64,000 nt of DNA from Planctomycetota bacterium. Lineage in GTDB: Bacteria; Planctomycetota; UBA1135; UBA2386. Where the stretch lies: NCBI GenBank assembly GCA_025459175.1, contig JALORC010000013.1:1-64000 (forward strand), read 5' to 3'. This document shows positions 24,846-33,672 of the stretch, piece after piece (the first letter of the stretch is position 1; the number at the start of each line of letters is the position of its first letter). The position numbers and the translations under genes were made by a program. The notes beneath the pieces were generated by a model. That model searched no databases, was not told the DNA's origin, and saw only the letters and a program-made list of their open reading frames with translations.

Positions 24846-26564
24846 TCAGCGCGCCGGCAGCGCCGCCAGGTTCGCGGTGGCGTCGGCCTTGGCCTTCGTG
24901 GCCCGCTCGCGCTCGGCGCCGGTGACCCGCGCGTCGGCGAGCGCCTTGTCGGCGAACTGCAGCGCGCGTTCGTACATCGTGCGCGCCTTCGCCAGGTTGG
25001 CCGGCGTCGGCACGTGGTACTGCAGCACCACGGCGGCATCGTTCCACAGCTGAGGCGACTCGGGCTCGCGCTGCAGCGCGTATTCGTACGACTGCTGCGC
25101 CGCCTCGAAGCGACCGGTCTCACGGCACAGGAAGGCGTGGTTGTTCCACGCGTCGGCGGTGTCCTTCAGGCTCGCCAGCACGTGGTTGAGATCGCGGCTG
25201 GCCTCGATGCGCTGCTGCTGGAACGCGCGGTCGGCGAGGAACTGCACGATCGCGCCGACCTCGCCGCGGTGGTCGCCCGACAGTTCGCGGATCGCGTCGG
25301 CGAACGCGATCGCGCCGTGGCCGGCATAGGTCGCCGCGTGGCGCTCGGCGGCGTCGTGGTCGCCGAGGTGGTAGGCGCACAGGAACAGGAACCAGTGCGT
25401 GTTGTATGCCGCCGGATTGGCCTGCAGCGCCGCCTCGAGCCGCGCTCGCGCCGTTGCGAACTCGCGAGCCAGGAACAGCTGGCGGCCCTCGTGGAACAGC
25501 AGCGTCGCCAGTTTGGCGGGCCGGCTTTCCGTTCCCTTGGCGTAGCGATCGTGGGCCCCGCGATACAGCGCCGCGCGCTGGCTCGGGTCGAGACCCTTGC
25601 CGAGCAGCTCGTGGTCGACGTCCGCGTCCGGGTCGGCGACCAGTGCGTCCAGCATGTGGTCGCGGGCGGCCTCGGGCTTTTGGTCGAGCATCGCCAGCTG
25701 GGCCAGGGCGATGTGGGGGAACGGTCGGGTCGGGTCGAGTTCGATCGCGCGCTGGTAGCTGCTGCGCGCCTGCTGCCGCGCCCGGTCGATCTGCTGCACC
25801 AGGTCGGCCGCTTCCTGGCCGGTCGGCTGCTGCTCGGCATGGCGCCGCCGCAGCTCCCGCAACTGGTCGAGCGCGAGGCGACCGAGCAGCACGTGGGAAC
25901 CGGCCCGCTGCGGGTGGCGGCGACCGGCTTCTTCGGCCTGTCGCACTGCTTCGTCGCGGTCGCCGAGCAGGTAGCGCGCCTGCGCCAGCACCAGGCGGCT
26001 GTCCTCGTCGTCGGGCGAGGCGGCCAGCACCTCCTCGGCGAGACCGGCGGCGTCGGCCCACAGGATCTCCGGGTTCATCACGTCGCGGTCGCGTTCGGCC
26101 TGCAGCAGGAACGTGCGCGCCAGCATGCCCAGCACCTCGATGGCGCCGGGGAAGCGGCGGCGGGCGGCGTCGAGCAGTTCGACCGCGTCGCGGAACCGAC
26201 CGCTGCGGCCCAGGCACCGCCCGGCGGCGACGATCCAGTCGCTGCGCAGCGGCTCGGCGCGCGACAGGGCCAGGAAGGCGTCCGCGGCGCTGCCGTGGTC
26301 GCCAGCCGCCTCGGCGGCGAAGGCCTGCTGCCGCAACCGATCGAGGTCGGCGGCCGTCGGCGGCACCGGCTCCTGCGGCGCGGCGGGGGCCGGGGCAGCG
26401 GCCGGGGCCGCGGCAGTCGCGGGGGCCGCGGCAGCGGCCGGCACCTGGCTCGCAGCGCTCGCCGGCGGCGGCGGCGCTGCGGGTTCGGGCAGCTGGCGGT
26501 TCCGGCAGGCGCTCGGGGCGAGGCTCAACGAGACGACGAGGACGAGCAGCTGCTGGATCCGCAT
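24846..26564 (-). CDS. TPR lipoprotein/secreted protein (downstream member of a TPR pair)
   Basis: A 572-residue exported protein. The signal peptide is MRIQQLLVLVVSLSLAPSAC; the cysteine suggests lipid attachment, though the lipobox (PSAC) is imperfect. A Pro/Ala linker covers about residues 27-75, then TPR-like helix pairs fill the rest, for example RFRDAVELLDAARRRFPGAIEVLGML and FEAAQQSYEYALQREPESPQLW. It probably acts as a periplasmic scaffold. It starts 2 bases after the stop of the larger TPR lipoprotein gene. The last block (YHVPTPANLAKARTMYERALQF) resembles the YHLxRDxxxAxxxxDxAI block of that protein, so the two may be paralogous. Confidence 0.8.
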   Translation of the reverse strand: MRIQQLLVLVVSLSLAPSACRNRQLPEPAAPPPPASAASQVPAAAAAPATAAAPAAAPAPAAPQEPVPPTAADLDRLRQQAFAAEAAGDHGSAADAFLALSRAEPLRSDWIVAAGRCLGRSGRFRDAVELLDAARRRFPGAIEVLGMLARTFLLQAERDRDVMNPEILWADAAGLAEEVLAASPDDEDSRLVLAQARYLLGDRDEAVRQAEEAGRRHPQRAGSHVLLGRLALDQLRELRRRHAEQQPTGQEAADLVQQIDRARQQARSSYQRAIELDPTRPFPHIALAQLAMLDQKPEAARDHMLDALVADPDADVDHELLGKGLDPSQRAALYRGAHDRYAKGTESRPAKLATLLFHEGRQLFLAREFATARARLEAALQANPAAYNTHWFLFLCAYHLGDHDAAERHAATYAGHGAIAFADAIRELSGDHRGEVGAIVQFLADRAFQQQRIEASRDLNHVLASLKDTADAWNNHAFLCRETGRFEAAQQSYEYALQREPESPQLWNDAAVVLQYHVPTPANLAKARTMYERALQFADKALADARVTGAERERATKAKADATANLAALPAR

Positions 26565-26566
26565 GG

Positions 26567-29500
26567 TCACTTGCCTTGCAACAGCTGTTCCGCGGCGCGC
26601 AGGTGCCGGCGGGCGCCGCCGCGGCGTTCGCCGGGGTAGTGGCGCATGCTCTTCTGCGCGGCGTCCTTCGCCAGCGCGCCGTCCTTGCTGTGCTTGAGGT
26701 GCCACAGCGCGAGGTTCTCGTAGCAGTCGCCGACCGCCTCGTCGAGCTGCTGCTTCTGCTCGGCCTCGGCCGGCGGGTTGTCGCGCAGCATCGCCTCACC
26801 ATCGGCGATCGCGCTGTCGAGCCGCTGCTTGCTGAGGTCCCAGTCGCGGTCGAGGTGGTAGATCGCGATCAGCGCGACGTCGTTGCGCAGCCGCACATTG
26901 CTCGGGTCGAGCTGGTGGGCGCGCGAGTAGGCCTTGTAGCTCTGCTCGTACATGCCCATCGCCGCGTCCTTCTTGCCGGCCTGCTCGAGCTGGTTGCCGT
27001 GGTCGCGGGCGAACAGGCCCGAGTTGTTCAACAGGTCCGAGTCGCTGTTGGCGGCATCCGACGCGGCGCGGTAGATCGCCTCGACCTTGGCGAGGTCGTT
27101 CTTCTTCATGAAGCGATCGGCCAGCAGCAGGATGCCCATCTTGGTGGTCTCGCCGAGGCCGAGATCGGTGCCGATCTGGTCGGGGCGCAGCTGCACGCTC
27201 TCCAGCAGCCACTTCTCCGCGTTCTGGTCGTCGTTGCTGCGGAACGCCAGGTTGCCCTTCTTGCCGAGCACCATCGCCTGCCACTGCTCACAGCTGTCGC
27301 GGAACGCGGTGTTCTTCGCCATCGAGGCCTGGAAGTCGGCGCGGGCCGCATCGAGCGTCTTCTGCGCATCGGCCATCTTGGTGGCCTGGCGTTCGACATC
27401 GGCCTGCCAGAAACGCGCCTTGCCGCAGTACCACAGGCTGGTCGCGTCGCCGCGCTTCTGCAGCGCTTCGATCGCGAGCGGCAGCTGACCGGCCTGGCCG
27501 GCGGTGTTGACGACGGTGTCGAGCAGTTGCTGGTCGTCCGGCGTGCGCTGCAGTGCGCGCAGGTAGACGTTGACCGCCTCGGCCGAGGCCCCGGCCCACT
27601 GTTCGGTGGCGGACCACAGCCCCTGCATCGCGCCGTCGAGCTGGCCCTTCTCCTCGAGCAAGCGGAACGACGCGCGGGCGGCGGTCAGCAGTTCGGGGTC
27701 GTCCTGCTTCTGCTCCTTCTTGCCGGCGTAGGCGCGCGCCGCGGCCGAGGCGCGCAGCGTGTGCGCGGCCAGCACGTCTTCGGACTTGCCGCCGCCCTGC
27801 GACTGCAGGTGCAGCAGCAGTTTCGACATCGTCGCCGTGGCCCCGGCGAGGTCGCCGGCATCGAACTGCGCCTGCCCCAGCAGCTGCCGCGGCCGCGCCG
27901 GCTCGGCATCGAGTTCGACCGCGCGCTCGAACGCGCGCACGGCGTCGTCGAAGAACATCTGCGTGCCCTTGCGACCGCTGTCGCGCGCCTGCACCGCCAG
28001 CTGGCTCGAGACCTCGCCGCGCAGCAGGTGGTAGGGGGCGTGGTCGCGGCACTCCTTGGCGATGCCGTCGAGCAGCAGCAGGGCGCCGTCGAAGTCCTGC
28101 GCGCCGCGCTTCTGTTCGATCGCGGCGGCCTGCTTCGCCAGCGCCTCGGCGGCGCCGCCCTGCGGCTGGTCGATCGCACCGACGCTGCTGCTGCTGCGCG
28201 CGGTCGAATCCAGTGCGGTCCGGCCCTCGCTGCGCAGCAGCGCCGCGGCCTCGCGGCGTTCGCGCGGGTAGAACTTCACCGCCTCCTCGCAGAACGGGCG
28301 GTAGGTGGCGAAGTCCTTGCGCTCGTGCACCAGCATCATCACGGCGATGTTCTGGTAGGCGTCACCGACGGCCTCCTCGAGGCGATCGCGTTCGGCCGCC
28401 AGCGCCTCGCGCTCCTCGGTCGGCACCGTCTCGGCCTGCGGCAGCGCCGACAGCTGCGCCTTGCCGAGTTCGATCGCGCGATCGAACAAGGCCCGGGCGC
28501 GGTCGAGATCGCGGTTCAGGTGGTAACTGAGCATCAGGCCGCAGTCGTTGGCGATGCGGGCGTCGTCGGGCACCAGTTCGACGGCCTTGCTGTAGTAGCG
28601 GTAGCTGCGTTCCCACAGCTCCATCGCCTTCGACTGCTCGCCGCGTTGCGCGACCGCGACGCCGAGGTCGCGCGCGGCCAGCGCCGCGTTGTTGTAGACG
28701 AAGCCCCAGCGGTCGGGCTGCTGCGCGAGCACGCTCTCGTTGAACGCCAGCGTCTTCGCCAGCGCCTCGTCGGCGCTCTCGCTGAGCGCGCGATGGATCG
28801 CGAACACGGCGCCGGTGTAGTGACCGCCGAAGCTGTCGACCAGCTGCGGCACGCCGTCGCGGTAGTCGGTGGTCGCCGGCGACACCACGGCGGCGGTGTA
28901 GAGGTGCTCCTGGGCCGCGACCAGGTCGCCCATCTCGACCGCGGTGCGGCACATCGCCAGCTGGCACAGCGCGCGCCATTGGTTGGCGGCGTCGGCATGG
29001 CTCGGCGCCATGCCGAGGTACTCCTGGAAGATCTTGTCGCTGTTGCCGTAGGCCGCCAGCGCGCCCTGGAAGTTGCCCTGCTGCCGCAGCCGGTCGGCGC
29101 GGGCGTAGACGGCGCGGCCCTGGTGCCAGCGCAGGATCGGTGTGCTCGGGTTCTCGCGCACGAAGCGGTGGTAGGAACCGACCAGCGCGTCGAGTTCGCC
29201 GCGTTCGCGCATCCAGGTGATGTAGGCGTCGTGGATCTCGGTCACCTGCGGCGCGTTGCGCAGCCCGCTCTCGAGTTCGCGCACGACCTCGTCGTCCTGG
29301 CCGAGCCACTGCTGGATGGTGGCGAGCCGCGTCGCGGCCTCGCCGGGGAACTCGGCGCGCGCGGCGGAGAACCGGCTGGCGGCGGCCAGCGCCAGACCCA
29401 GCGTGTCGCGGCCGACCGGGATGCGGCCCTGCTGGTCGGGGCTGCCGCCGTCGAGTTCCTGCTTGCGCGCGGCGACGAACGTCTGCAGGTCCGCCCGACC

Positions 29501-29965
29501 GGCGATCAGCATCGCCTCGGCGGCCAGCCGCCGGGTGTTCGGCGCCTTTTCCTTCTGCGCCGCATAGGCGGCCGCGGCGCGCAGCGCGTTCTGGCTGGCG
29601 TCCTCGAACCGGCTCAGCTCGTACTGGCACTCGGCGAGCTGCTTCCTGGCGGTGGGCTCGGCGTCCGCGTCGAGGCCATCGAGGCCGAGCTCCAGGTTGC
29701 GGGCGGCGTCCTCGTACAGGCTGGCCGCGTTCTTGGCGTCGGTGCGGGCGAGCAGCAGCGAACCCTCACCCAGCACGAGCCTGGCGGACTGCAGCCCGGG
29801 GTTGGTCGCCAGCAGGCTGTCGACCACGGCGAGAGCTTGATGCGGGTCGCTGCTCAGCAGCGCGCGTGCTTCGGCCAGGCGGCGGCTCTCGTCGGCGGAC
29901 GGGGAAGCGATGTTGGCGCAGGCGGCCACCACGGTGGCGCACCAGAGAAGGGTCGTGGGCTTCAT
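26567..29965 (-). CDS. Large TPR lipoprotein with two homologous halves
   Basis: A 1132-residue lipoprotein: the signal peptide MKPTTLLWCATVVAACAN has a good lipobox (VAAC). Tandem TPR-like repeats fill the whole chain. The two halves are related: YHLNRDLDRARALFDRAIE near residue 480 matches YHLDRDWDLSKQRLDSAIA near 1036. Each is followed by a Glu/Gln-rich stretch, then LEEAVGDAYQNIAV versus LDEAVGDCYENLAL, and by FYPRERREA versus HYPGERRGG. The period is about 556 residues. This indicates a whole-gene tandem duplication and fusion. The role is unknown; envelope protein-complex assembly is likely for TPR lipoproteins. Confidence 0.85.
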   Translation of the reverse strand: MKPTTLLWCATVVAACANIASPSADESRRLAEARALLSSDPHQALAVVDSLLATNPGLQSARLVLGEGSLLLARTDAKNAASLYEDAARNLELGLDGLDADAEPTARKQLAECQYELSRFEDASQNALRAAAAYAAQKEKAPNTRRLAAEAMLIAGRADLQTFVAARKQELDGGSPDQQGRIPVGRDTLGLALAAASRFSAARAEFPGEAATRLATIQQWLGQDDEVVRELESGLRNAPQVTEIHDAYITWMRERGELDALVGSYHRFVRENPSTPILRWHQGRAVYARADRLRQQGNFQGALAAYGNSDKIFQEYLGMAPSHADAANQWRALCQLAMCRTAVEMGDLVAAQEHLYTAAVVSPATTDYRDGVPQLVDSFGGHYTGAVFAIHRALSESADEALAKTLAFNESVLAQQPDRWGFVYNNAALAARDLGVAVAQRGEQSKAMELWERSYRYYSKAVELVPDDARIANDCGLMLSYHLNRDLDRARALFDRAIELGKAQLSALPQAETVPTEEREALAAERDRLEEAVGDAYQNIAVMMLVHERKDFATYRPFCEEAVKFYPRERREAAALLRSEGRTALDSTARSSSSVGAIDQPQGGAAEALAKQAAAIEQKRGAQDFDGALLLLDGIAKECRDHAPYHLLRGEVSSQLAVQARDSGRKGTQMFFDDAVRAFERAVELDAEPARPRQLLGQAQFDAGDLAGATATMSKLLLHLQSQGGGKSEDVLAAHTLRASAAARAYAGKKEQKQDDPELLTAARASFRLLEEKGQLDGAMQGLWSATEQWAGASAEAVNVYLRALQRTPDDQQLLDTVVNTAGQAGQLPLAIEALQKRGDATSLWYCGKARFWQADVERQATKMADAQKTLDAARADFQASMAKNTAFRDSCEQWQAMVLGKKGNLAFRSNDDQNAEKWLLESVQLRPDQIGTDLGLGETTKMGILLLADRFMKKNDLAKVEAIYRAASDAANSDSDLLNNSGLFARDHGNQLEQAGKKDAAMGMYEQSYKAYSRAHQLDPSNVRLRNDVALIAIYHLDRDWDLSKQRLDSAIADGEAMLRDNPPAEAEQKQQLDEAVGDCYENLALWHLKHSKDGALAKDAAQKSMRHYPGERRGGARRHLRAAEQLLQGK

Positions 29966-30154
29966 GGGCAGAAGGGGAGCTGGCCCGAGGGGCCGAAGCG
30001 GTGCTGGATGGGCAGCGCGACAGAGAGGGGGGAGCGACCGCGGTCGATTGTGGCGCTGCGAGGCGGCCGGCGGAAGCCCGAACCGGCGCCTCGAACGGCG
30101 CGCCGGAGTCAAGGCCGGGGCCGATCGCGCCGATAGCAAGGCACCCAGGCAGCA

Positions 30155-31246
30155 ATGGTGAGCCATCCGACCATCACGGCTGCGGCGACCCTGGATCGAT
30201 CCACGGTCGGCCGCCTGTGCGCCGAACTCGAGCGCGAACTGCTGCACAAGCCGACGCGCGTCTACGTGGATCTCGGCCCGGTGGAGTCGTTCGACTCGGC
30301 CGGTCTCGGCGGGGTCGTGGCCGGCATGCGGGCCGCGCAGGAGGCGGGCGTCGAGCTGAAGCTGAAGGGGCTGAGCCAGTCGATGCTCGACTTCTTCTCG
30401 CTGGTGTCGGTGCAACGCCTGTGTGCGAAGGCCGCCCCGGTGGTGCGGCCCGACCCGGTGAGCCGCCTCGGCGGCTTCGTCGAGCCGATGCTGGACGGCG
30501 CGCTGGCCGTGCTGCGGACCTCCGGCGAGGCGCTGCAGGAGCTGGTCACCGGCCCGTTCCGGCGCCGGCCGCTGCGCCTGGACCGCACCGCGCTCGAGAT
30601 CGACCACTGCGCCGCCGGCGCGTTGCCGATCATCGCGCTGATCGCGTTCCTGTTGGGGTTGATCCTGGCGATGCAGGCCTACGTGCAGCTGCGCGTGTGG
30701 GGCGCCGAGATCTACATCGCCGACATGGTCGGTGTGTCGGTGATGGCCGAGATCGGGCCGCTGATGACGGCGATCGTGCTGGCGGCGCGCTCGGGCTCGC
30801 GCAACGCGGCCCAGCTCGGGGCGATGGTGGTCAGCGAGGAGGTCGCCGCACTCGAGCAGATGGGGATCCGGCCGCTGGCGTTCCTGGTGCTGCCGAAGGT
30901 GGTCGCCTGCGCGTTCGCGGCGGTCTCGCTCGGCATCGTGTTCGACGTCGTCGCGATGTGCGGCGGGGCGCTGTTCGCGTGGGGCATCGCCGGTATCGAG
31001 CTCGATGCGTTCGCCGAACAGTTGCGCACCGCGCTGTCGATGTCCGACTTCCTGGTCGCACTGTTGAAGTCGGCGACGTTCGGCGCCGCGGTCGGTGTGG
31101 TCGGCTGTGCGCTCGGCCTGCGTGTGCAGGACGGCAGCGAGGGCGTCGGCCGCGCCACCACCAACGCGGTCGTGCTCGGCATCTTCCTGGTGATCGTCAC
31201 CGATGCGCTGTTCGTGACCTGCCAACGCATGCTGGTGCTCGCATGA
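30155..31246 (+). CDS. mlaE: MlaE-type lipid transport permease fused to a STAS domain
   Basis: The permease of an ABC system moving phospholipids between membranes. It has 363 residues. Residues 1-90 form a STAS domain (RVYVDLGPVESFDSAGLGGVVAGMRAA). Residues 140-363 are the MlaE permease, with the family segment AARSGSRNAAQLGAMVVSEEVAALEQMGI and five or six membrane helices. In E. coli the STAS partner MlaB is a separate protein, so here the two are one chain. The gene opens a four-gene operon, and its stop overlaps the ATPase start as ATGA. Confidence 0.92.
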   Translation: MVSHPTITAAATLDRSTVGRLCAELERELLHKPTRVYVDLGPVESFDSAGLGGVVAGMRAAQEAGVELKLKGLSQSMLDFFSLVSVQRLCAKAAPVVRPDPVSRLGGFVEPMLDGALAVLRTSGEALQELVTGPFRRRPLRLDRTALEIDHCAAGALPIIALIAFLLGLILAMQAYVQLRVWGAEIYIADMVGVSVMAEIGPLMTAIVLAARSGSRNAAQLGAMVVSEEVAALEQMGIRPLAFLVLPKVVACAFAAVSLGIVFDVVAMCGGALFAWGIAGIELDAFAEQLRTALSMSDFLVALLKSATFGAAVGVVGCALGLRVQDGSEGVGRATTNAVVLGIFLVIVTDALFVTCQRMLVLA

Positions 31247-32064
31247 GGCTCGCCGACGCCGTGCCGAAGGGACGCCGCAACACCGAGGACCTGGTGCGCG
31301 CGGTCGCGTTGACGACCGAGTTCCACGGGCGCACGGTGCTCGACGGCATCGACCTGGCGATCCGCCGCGGCGAGGTGTTCGTCGTGATGGGCCCGTCGGG
31401 CTGCGGCAAGACCACGCTGTTGCGCCATCTGTGCGGGCTGCTGCCGCCGACGCTCGGCTCGGTGTCGGTGGCGGGCCACGATCTCTACAGCGCGGCGCCC
31501 GAGCTGCTGCACAACCTGCGCCTGCGCACCGGGCTGTCGTTCCAGGGCGGCGCGCTGCTCGGCAGCCTCAGCGTGCTCGAGAACGTCGCGCTGCCGCTGC
31601 GCGAGAACACCGACCTGCCGGAGTCGGTGATCCTGGCCACCGCGCGCATGAAGCTCGACATGGTCGGTCTGCTGCACGCCGCCGAACTGCTGCCGAGCTC
31701 GCTGTCGGGCGGCATGAAGAAGCGCGCCGCGATCGCGCGCGCGATCGCGCTCGACCCCGAGATCGTCTACTTCGACGAACCGTCGGCCGGGCTCGACCCG
31801 ATCACCGCTGCCGAGGTCGACAACGTGATCACCAAGCTGAACAAGGTGTTCGGCATCACCATGGTGGTGGTCACCCACGACCTGCCGTCGGCGCACGCGA
31901 TCGCCGATCGCATCGTCGTGCTGCTCGACGGCAAGGTCGCCGCCCTCGGCGAACGCGACCGCGTCTGGCACGACCCGAATCCGCGCCTGCGCGACTTCAT
32001 CGAACGGCGGCTGCCGGCCGAAGACAGCCGTGGCATGGACGTCATCACCCACCTCGAGGTCTGA
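31243..32064 (+). CDS. mlaF: MlaF-type ABC transporter ATPase
   Basis: The ATP-hydrolysing subunit of the lipid transporter. It has 273 residues. Walker A is GPSGCGKTT (50-58), the signature is LSGGMKKR (about 154-161), and Walker B is IVYFDEPSAGLDP; the H-loop is VVVTHD. LSGGMKKR, with Met-Lys after the Gly pair, is typical of MlaF/TTG2A proteins. It is coupled to the permease gene by a 4-base overlap and followed after one base by the MCE gene. Confidence 0.93.
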   Translation: MRLADAVPKGRRNTEDLVRAVALTTEFHGRTVLDGIDLAIRRGEVFVVMGPSGCGKTTLLRHLCGLLPPTLGSVSVAGHDLYSAAPELLHNLRLRTGLSFQGGALLGSLSVLENVALPLRENTDLPESVILATARMKLDMVGLLHAAELLPSSLSGGMKKRAAIARAIALDPEIVYFDEPSAGLDPITAAEVDNVITKLNKVFGITMVVVTHDLPSAHAIADRIVVLLDGKVAALGERDRVWHDPNPRLRDFIERRLPAEDSRGMDVITHLEV

Positions 32065-32065
32065 G

Positions 32066-32944
32066 ATGCAAGGTCACGGCCGTCGCTTCCGCCTCGGGTT
32101 GTTCGTGCTGGGCACCGGGGCGTTGTTCATCGCCCTGCTGGTGTTCATCCTGCAGAACAGCTTCGGCCGCGAGCGCGCCAGCTACTTCATCCTGTTCCAC
32201 GAGAACGTGAAGGGCATGGTGGTCGGCTCCAAGGTCAACTTCCAGGGCGTGCCGATCGGCGTGGTCGCCGACATGCGCTTCCAGGACGGCAAGACGCTGG
32301 TCGAGCTGCGCGTCGATCCGAGCCGCGCCAACCTGCAGGACCTGACCCGCGCCCGCATGGACCGGTTGCTGGTCACCGGTCAGGTCACCGTCGAACTCGA
32401 GGGCTACGGCCAGGGCGGCAAGAGTCTGCTGCCGGGGTCGTTCATCGAGCCGAAGGAGGACCCGCTGCATGCGTTGACCGGCAGCCTGCCCGAGGTCGTC
32501 GATCGCGCCAGCGGCGTACTGGCGCGGCTGGACCGGGTGCTGGCGCATGCCGAGCAGTTGCTCGGGGCCACCAACCAGCAGCACCTGGGTGCGGCGCTTG
32601 CGCACGCCGAACGTGCGGCCCAGGGCCTCGCCGACCGCGTGGTGCCGGCCGCCGCGACGCTGCTCGAGGACGCGCGCGGCACGGTGCTGGCGGCGCGCGG
32701 CAGCGCCGAGGCGGCGACCGCGTCGCTGCAGGCGATCGGCCGCGCCGAAGCCGATCTGCGCGCCATGCTGCGCGAAGGCACGGCGCTGATGGGGGCGCTG
32801 CGCGGCCCGTCGCAGACCGCGTTGGCGGCGCTGCGGGTCACGCTCGACGATCTGCGCGGCCTCGCGCGGCAGCTGAAACTGGCCCCGGACAGCCTGCTGT
32901 TCGGCGTGCGACAACCGGCGGCGCCGGTGGGTGGAGAACGATGA
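32066..32944 (+). CDS. mlaD: MlaD-type MCE domain substrate-binding protein
   Basis: A 292-residue protein anchored by one N-terminal helix (LGLFVLGTGALFIALLVFIL). The MCE domain at about residues 40-120 contains FHENVKGMVVGSKVNFQGVPIGVVADM, the conserved core. The C-terminal half is a long Ala-rich helix (about 150-270) that could extend a tunnel across the periplasm, as in longer MCE proteins. It shares a 4-base overlap with the lipoprotein gene after it. Confidence 0.92.
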   Translation: MQGHGRRFRLGLFVLGTGALFIALLVFILQNSFGRERASYFILFHENVKGMVVGSKVNFQGVPIGVVADMRFQDGKTLVELRVDPSRANLQDLTRARMDRLLVTGQVTVELEGYGQGGKSLLPGSFIEPKEDPLHALTGSLPEVVDRASGVLARLDRVLAHAEQLLGATNQQHLGAALAHAERAAQGLADRVVPAAATLLEDARGTVLAARGSAEAATASLQAIGRAEADLRAMLREGTALMGALRGPSQTALAALRVTLDDLRGLARQLKLAPDSLLFGVRQPAAPVGGER

Positions 32945-33594
32945 GCAAGTTCGCGGCGTGGATCCTGTTCGCCGGTGGCTGGTCGCTGAGCGGCTGCAGC
33001 AGCGTCGCGGTGCCGACCGAGCGCTGCTACCGCCTGGCGTTGCCGTCGGTGCAGGCGCCCGATCCTGGCCGGGCCGGCATCCTGCGGGTGCAGGATCTGC
33101 AGCTCGGCACCGCGCTCGACGCCGATTGTGTGATGCGTCAGGACGGCGTGCGCATGACGCCGTGGCCGCTGGTGCGGTGGGTGGCGCCGCTCGACCGTCT
33201 GGTCAGCGATGCGCTGGTGCTCGGGCTGTCGCGCGCCCGGGTCTGCGAACTGGTCAAGGGGGCCGGCGATCCCGGCGCCGAGACCTGGTCGCTGCGCGGC
33301 CGCATCGTCGAGTTCGCCGAAGCCGCGGCCGCTGCCGGCTCAGGCCGGCAGGCGCGGGTGACGCTCGAGCTGTGGCTCGAAGCCGCCGATGGGCGGGTGC
33401 TGTTCCACGACGAATTCGCCGCTGCCGAGCCGATTGCCGCGGACGACGCCGCGGCCGCGGTCGAGGGCCTGTCGGCCGGCCTGCAGCAGGTCACCGCGGC
33501 GCTGGTGCAGCGGATGCGCGCGCAGGATCTGTTCGCGGCCGCGCGGGCGGCGGCTACCGCGGCCGGCGACACCGCCGCGACCCCGGGCCGCTGA
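32941..33594 (+). CDS. ABC-type transport auxiliary lipoprotein (PqiC/YmbA-like)
   Basis: A 217-residue outer-membrane lipoprotein candidate. The lipobox is LSGC (residues 16-19), and CYRLALP follows close to the mature N terminus. The later segments WPLVRWVAPLDRLVSDALVLGL and SLRGRIVEFAEA match the DUF330/PqiC fold. Such lipoproteins link MCE complexes to the outer membrane. Position as the fourth gene of the mlaE-F-D operon supports the call. Confidence 0.82.
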   Translation: MSKFAAWILFAGGWSLSGCSSVAVPTERCYRLALPSVQAPDPGRAGILRVQDLQLGTALDADCVMRQDGVRMTPWPLVRWVAPLDRLVSDALVLGLSRARVCELVKGAGDPGAETWSLRGRIVEFAEAAAAAGSGRQARVTLELWLEAADGRVLFHDEFAAAEPIAADDAAAAVEGLSAGLQQVTAALVQRMRAQDLFAAARAAATAAGDTAATPGR

Positions 33595-33672
33595 AGCCGG
33601 GCCGCCGGCGCGGGCCGGCGGCGGTAGCATGGGCGGCAGCGGTGCAGCGGTCGGCACCGGAAGGTCGATGCC

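Noticed and set aside
25406-30136. A 1576-codon plus-strand frame opposite the TPR lipoproteins
   Set aside because: Shadow of the two minus-strand genes; no domain or plausible start is present.
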